DNA from: Dehalococcoidia bacterium
GTDB taxonomy: Bacteria > Chloroflexota > Dehalococcoidia > DSTF01 > JACRBR01
Direction of reading: 5' to 3'
Length of the DNA stretch: 64,000 bases
NCBI GenBank assembly: GCA_015478665.1
Contig: JADMII010000008.1
Span: forward strand, 1 to 64,000
The translations under genes were made by a program, and so were the position numbers. Below, in pieces: positions 61,724 through 64,000 of the stretch (position 1 is the stretch's first letter; each line of letters begins with the position of its first letter). Below the pieces are notes generated by a model that was not told where the DNA came from, made no database searches, and saw only the letters and a program-made list of their open reading frames with translations.

Positions 61724-62560
61724 ATGCAACAGTTCGAGGGTAAAACGGCCGTCGTCACGGGCGCGGCGAGCGGCATCGGGCGGGCGCTGGCCGAGCGCTT
61801 CGCGGCGGCGAGGATGCGCGTGGTGCTCGCGGACATCGAGGAGGCGCCGCTGCGCGAGACCGAAGAGGCGCTGCTCGAGCGCGGCGCGGAGGCCATCGCC
61901 GTGCGCACCGACGTCCGCGCGCGGGACTCGGTCGAGGAGCTGCAGCGTCGCGCCACCGAGGCGTTCGGCAGGGTGCACGTGCTCTGCAACAACGCCGGCG
62001 TCGGCACCGGCGGGCTCTCGTGGGAGCAGTCCGACGACGACTGGCAGTGGGTGCTGGGTGTCAACCTCTGGGGCGTCATCCACGGCGTGCGGACGTTCCT
62101 GCCGGCGATGCTCGCGCACGGGGAAGAGGCGCACATCGTCAACACGGCGTCGGTCGCCGGGCTCATCGCGGGGCCGTTCCAGGGATCCTACAACGTGAGC
62201 AAGTTCGGCGTCGTCGCCCTGTCGGAGACGCTGTACTACGAGCTGCAGATGGCGCAGGCGAAGGTCGGCATCTCCGTGCTCTGCCCCGGCTTCGTCAACA
62301 CGCGGATCGTCGACTCCGGCCGCAACCGCCCGGCGGAATTCGGCGCACCCGGCGTCCAGGGCAACCCGGATGACCCGGCGGCGATAGCGATGCGCCAGAT
62401 GATCGCCGCCGGCATGACGCCGGCCGACGTGGCCGAGCGCGTGTTCGAGGCGGTCGCGGCCGGCCGGCTCTACGTGCTGCCCCACGACGACTTCGATGCC
62501 GCGATCCGCGCGCGCGTCGAGAGCGTGCTCGAACGCCGCAACCCGGGCGGGCTGACCTGA
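61724..62560 (+). CDS. Short-chain dehydrogenase/reductase
   Basis: Predicted 278 residues, classical SDR. TGAASGIGRA (cofactor loop), NNAGVG, and the Ser-Tyr-Lys triad in NTASVAGL and GSYNVSKFG. An Asp after the second strand (ADIEEA) favours NAD+. Substrate unknown. GGAAGGAG precedes the ATG. Confidence 0.9.
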   Translation: MQQFEGKTAVVTGAASGIGRALAERFAAARMRVVLADIEEAPLRETEEALLERGAEAIAVRTDVRARDSVEELQRRATEAFGRVHVLCNNAGVGTGGLSWEQSDDDWQWVLGVNLWGVIHGVRTFLPAMLAHGEEAHIVNTASVAGLIAGPFQGSYNVSKFGVVALSETLYYELQMAQAKVGISVLCPGFVNTRIVDSGRNRPAEFGAPGVQGNPDDPAAIAMRQMIAAGMTPADVAERVFEAVAAGRLYVLPHDDFDAAIRARVESVLERRNPGGLT

Positions 62561-62860
62561 GCCGGTGACTGGATGCTGGTGACCGGGGCCGGGGCCGATC
62601 GGCGCCGCCCGGTCAATGGCGGTCAGCGAAGCGGCGCGACCGGCGCCGGCGGAAGCGACCGCGCCGGGCGAGAGCGTCGCCGGCAGGGCGATGCGGCTGC
62701 GCCGGCTCGTCGCAATCGGAGCCTGTCCCCGTGCCAGGAGGGCTGCCGCACGATGACGGCTCGCCTCGGTGCGCGAGGCGCTTGACCAGCGTGCCGCCGT
62801 TGCCATACCAGCGGGGCGCGAGCGGCGGGCTTCTCATGTCCATCGCCGCCGATCAACCGA
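62561..62860. other. Intergenic stretch without a supported gene
   Basis: About 300 bases between convergent SDR and methyltransferase genes. Overlapping short frames on both strands are Arg/Pro-rich. No strong terminator hairpin was found by eye. Confidence 0.45.
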
Positions 62861-63688
62861 TCACGGGCTCGTCGCCGGCGGCCCAGCCGCCCGGCTGACA
62901 GCGGACGCGCCGTCGCTCGTCGACAGGTGGCGCCGGCGCTTGCGGGCGACGAACGCCACGCTCTTCGGCCAGACGAAGGCGCCGGCGGCGCCGGCGGCGT
63001 CGACGGCGGCGATGAGGCGCGAGCGGCCGAACGCGCGTCGCAGCCGGCGGCGCCACGACGGCGTCGCGCGCAGCCGCGCGACGGCGACGGCGATCGCCCG
63101 CTCGTAGTCCGTACGCGGCCTGGCCGGGGGGCGCAGGCGGTCGGTGAGGCAGTAGCGGAGCCAGAACAGCGAGTCGAAGAAATGTAGGTAGCGCATCGAC
63201 TCGACACGCAGGCCAGCGCGGGCGAGCCGCGAGAACAGCGTGCGCGGCGTGTAGATGCGGAGATGGCCGCCGGGTGCTTCGCGATACCCGGTGGACAGCG
63301 CGAAGTAGAGGCGCTCGGTGAAGTGCGAAGGCACCGCGCCGAGCAGGAGCGCGCCGGGAAGCATCACGCGCGCGATCTCGCGCATCGCGGCCTGGTCGTC
63401 GGGCAGGTGCTCGAGCGTCTCGGTGCAGATGACTGCGCCGATGACGCCGGCGCGAATCGGCAGATGCGCCGCATCGGCGACGATGAAGTCGACGGCCAGA
63501 CATCCCGCACGCCGACGCGCGCGAAGCAACTCCGCCGCATCGAAGTCGATGCCGATCGCCCGGCAGCCGCGTCGGGCGGCGGCGGCGGCGTGCCGGCCGT
63601 CGCCGCAGCCGACGTCGAGCACGGAGGCGCCGGCGGTGGGGAGGAGGCGTACGTCGACGCTCAGCTTGGCGCTTGTGATCTCAGGCAT
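62861..63688 (-). CDS. Class I SAM-dependent methyltransferase
   Basis: Predicted 275 residues. VLDVGCGDGRHAAAAARRG is SAM motif I, IGIDFDAAELLRARR motif II, and VICTETLEHLPDD the motif-IV region of the Methyltransf_11 type. The C-terminal ~90 residues are basic. Substrate unknown. The ATG at 63688 follows TACCCT by seven bases, another possibly leaderless start; the longer frame is arginine-rich. Confidence 0.85.
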   Translation of the reverse strand: MPEITSAKLSVDVRLLPTAGASVLDVGCGDGRHAAAAARRGCRAIGIDFDAAELLRARRRAGCLAVDFIVADAAHLPIRAGVIGAVICTETLEHLPDDQAAMREIARVMLPGALLLGAVPSHFTERLYFALSTGYREAPGGHLRIYTPRTLFSRLARAGLRVESMRYLHFFDSLFWLRYCLTDRLRPPARPRTDYERAIAVAVARLRATPSWRRRLRRAFGRSRLIAAVDAAGAAGAFVWPKSVAFVARKRRRHLSTSDGASAVSRAAGPPATSP

Positions 63689-63878
63689 GGCCGGCAGGGT
63701 ACGCGCACCGCAGGTCGAGGGGACGGGACGGAAGACGGCGCTCCCACTCCTCGCTGCGGCGGTCGGGAGGGGAGCGCGACGGACGCGAGGTGATATCGAC
63801 GACATGCAGCTTCCAGCATCGAGCTTCCAGCTTTCTCGCGACTGCTCCCGACGGACGTCGCCGGGCACACACCCACGC

Positions 63879-64000
63879 CTACGTCATCCGCATGCCGTCG
63901 AGGTGGGCGAGGTCGTTGAGGCGCCAGAGCGCGCGGCGCTCGCCGGCGGCGCGGACCGAGGTGATCGACGCGTTGAAGCAGTAAAACGGAAAGTCGCTGC
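63879..64000 (-). CDS. C-terminus of a histidine phosphatase family protein, cut by the window edge
   Basis: Partial, 39 codons visible. The frame reads PFYCFNASITSVRAAGE and WRLNDLAHLDG before the stop TAG at 63879-63881. The NASIT and LNDxAHL phrases are the typical C-terminal end of the phosphoglycerate-mutase-like histidine phosphatase family. The catalytic RHG lies outside the window. The coding direction matches the methyltransferase downstream. Confidence 0.65.
   Translation of the reverse strand, partial: SDFPFYCFNASITSVRAAGERRALWRLNDLAHLDGMRMT

Noticed and set aside
62573-62843. Short frames between SDR and methyltransferase genes
   Set aside because: Arg/Pro-rich, overlapping on both strands, with no recognisable motif.

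Overview
The window is about 70% GC, almost wholly coding, and looks chromosomal. The best guess for the host is a Chloroflexota bacterium, perhaps Dehalococcoidia-like, with a monoderm-type envelope. This is inferred from gene content, not from a marker gene: a Tad/Flp pilus locus without a secretin, a K+-independent-type membrane pyrophosphatase, an EF-P with Arg at the loop tip, CdaA/CdaR c-di-AMP synthesis, a ydaO-type riboswitch, and several promoters that sit on or just before start codons. Only one tRNA is present. There is no rRNA, CRISPR array or phage; possible mobile DNA is limited to the first ~140 bases.

Layout. (1) 1-140: two tandem 20-mers and an open frame that may be the tail of a transposase. 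(2) 285-11253, all minus strand: a complete-looking Tad operon in the order flp, tadE-like, tadG-like, cpaB, tadZ/cpaE, tadA/cpaF, tadB, tadC, followed by a J-like/FHA protein, a 57-residue membrane protein and a winged-helix AAA+ ATPase. A strong promoter at 11793-11821, with two 14-bp direct repeats upstream, would start a ~530-nt leader before flp. (3) 11953-21044: PAP2-type phosphatase, acyl-CoA synthetase, H+-pyrophosphatase, CCA-adding-type enzyme, a zinc-finger protein, tRNA-Arg(CCG), membrane-anchored cyclophilin. (4) 21233-21775, minus: a ydaO/c-di-AMP riboswitch with its own promoter and intrinsic terminator, preceding a small zinc-ribbon protein of unknown function. (5) 21827-27666, minus: GH36 glycosidase, DUF421 protein, GNAT acetyltransferase, DapF and a WecA/MraY-type transferase in overlapping order. 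(6) 27874-31518, plus: ROK-type kinase, cytidylate-deaminase-type protein, TIM-barrel epimerase, HAD hydrolase. (7) 31575-33814, minus: degenerate GGDEF protein and a repeat protein. (8) 34155-43881, plus: aroQ, Xaa-Pro peptidase, efp, xseA, xseB, formyltransferase-like protein, zinc-ribbon protein, lamin-tail surface protein, pseudouridine synthase, cmk, plsC. (9) 43913-50292: FKBP lipoprotein, Nif3-like protein, serine hydrolase, FAD oxidoreductase, RNase HI, small membrane protein and lipoprotein. (10) 50336-54752, minus: argF, cdaA, cdaR, der. (11) 54895-62560, plus: fabD, fabF, a possible Hsp20 remnant, glutamine synthetase II behind a structured leader and GlnR-like repeats, pyrG, membrane protein, SDR. 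(12) 62861-64000, minus: methyltransferase and the C-terminus of a histidine phosphatase cut by the window edge.

How they connect. The Tad locus would build a Flp pilus; its three distal genes look like an accessory module. cdaA/cdaR would make c-di-AMP and the riboswitch about 31 kb away would sense it, so signal and sensor lie in one window. Many genes overlap by ATGA, GTGA or TGATG, so translational coupling is common. The strongest candidate for something new is the c-di-AMP-switched zinc-ribbon gene. Other points to check are catalytic-residue substitutions in DapF and ArgF and the structured glnII leader.
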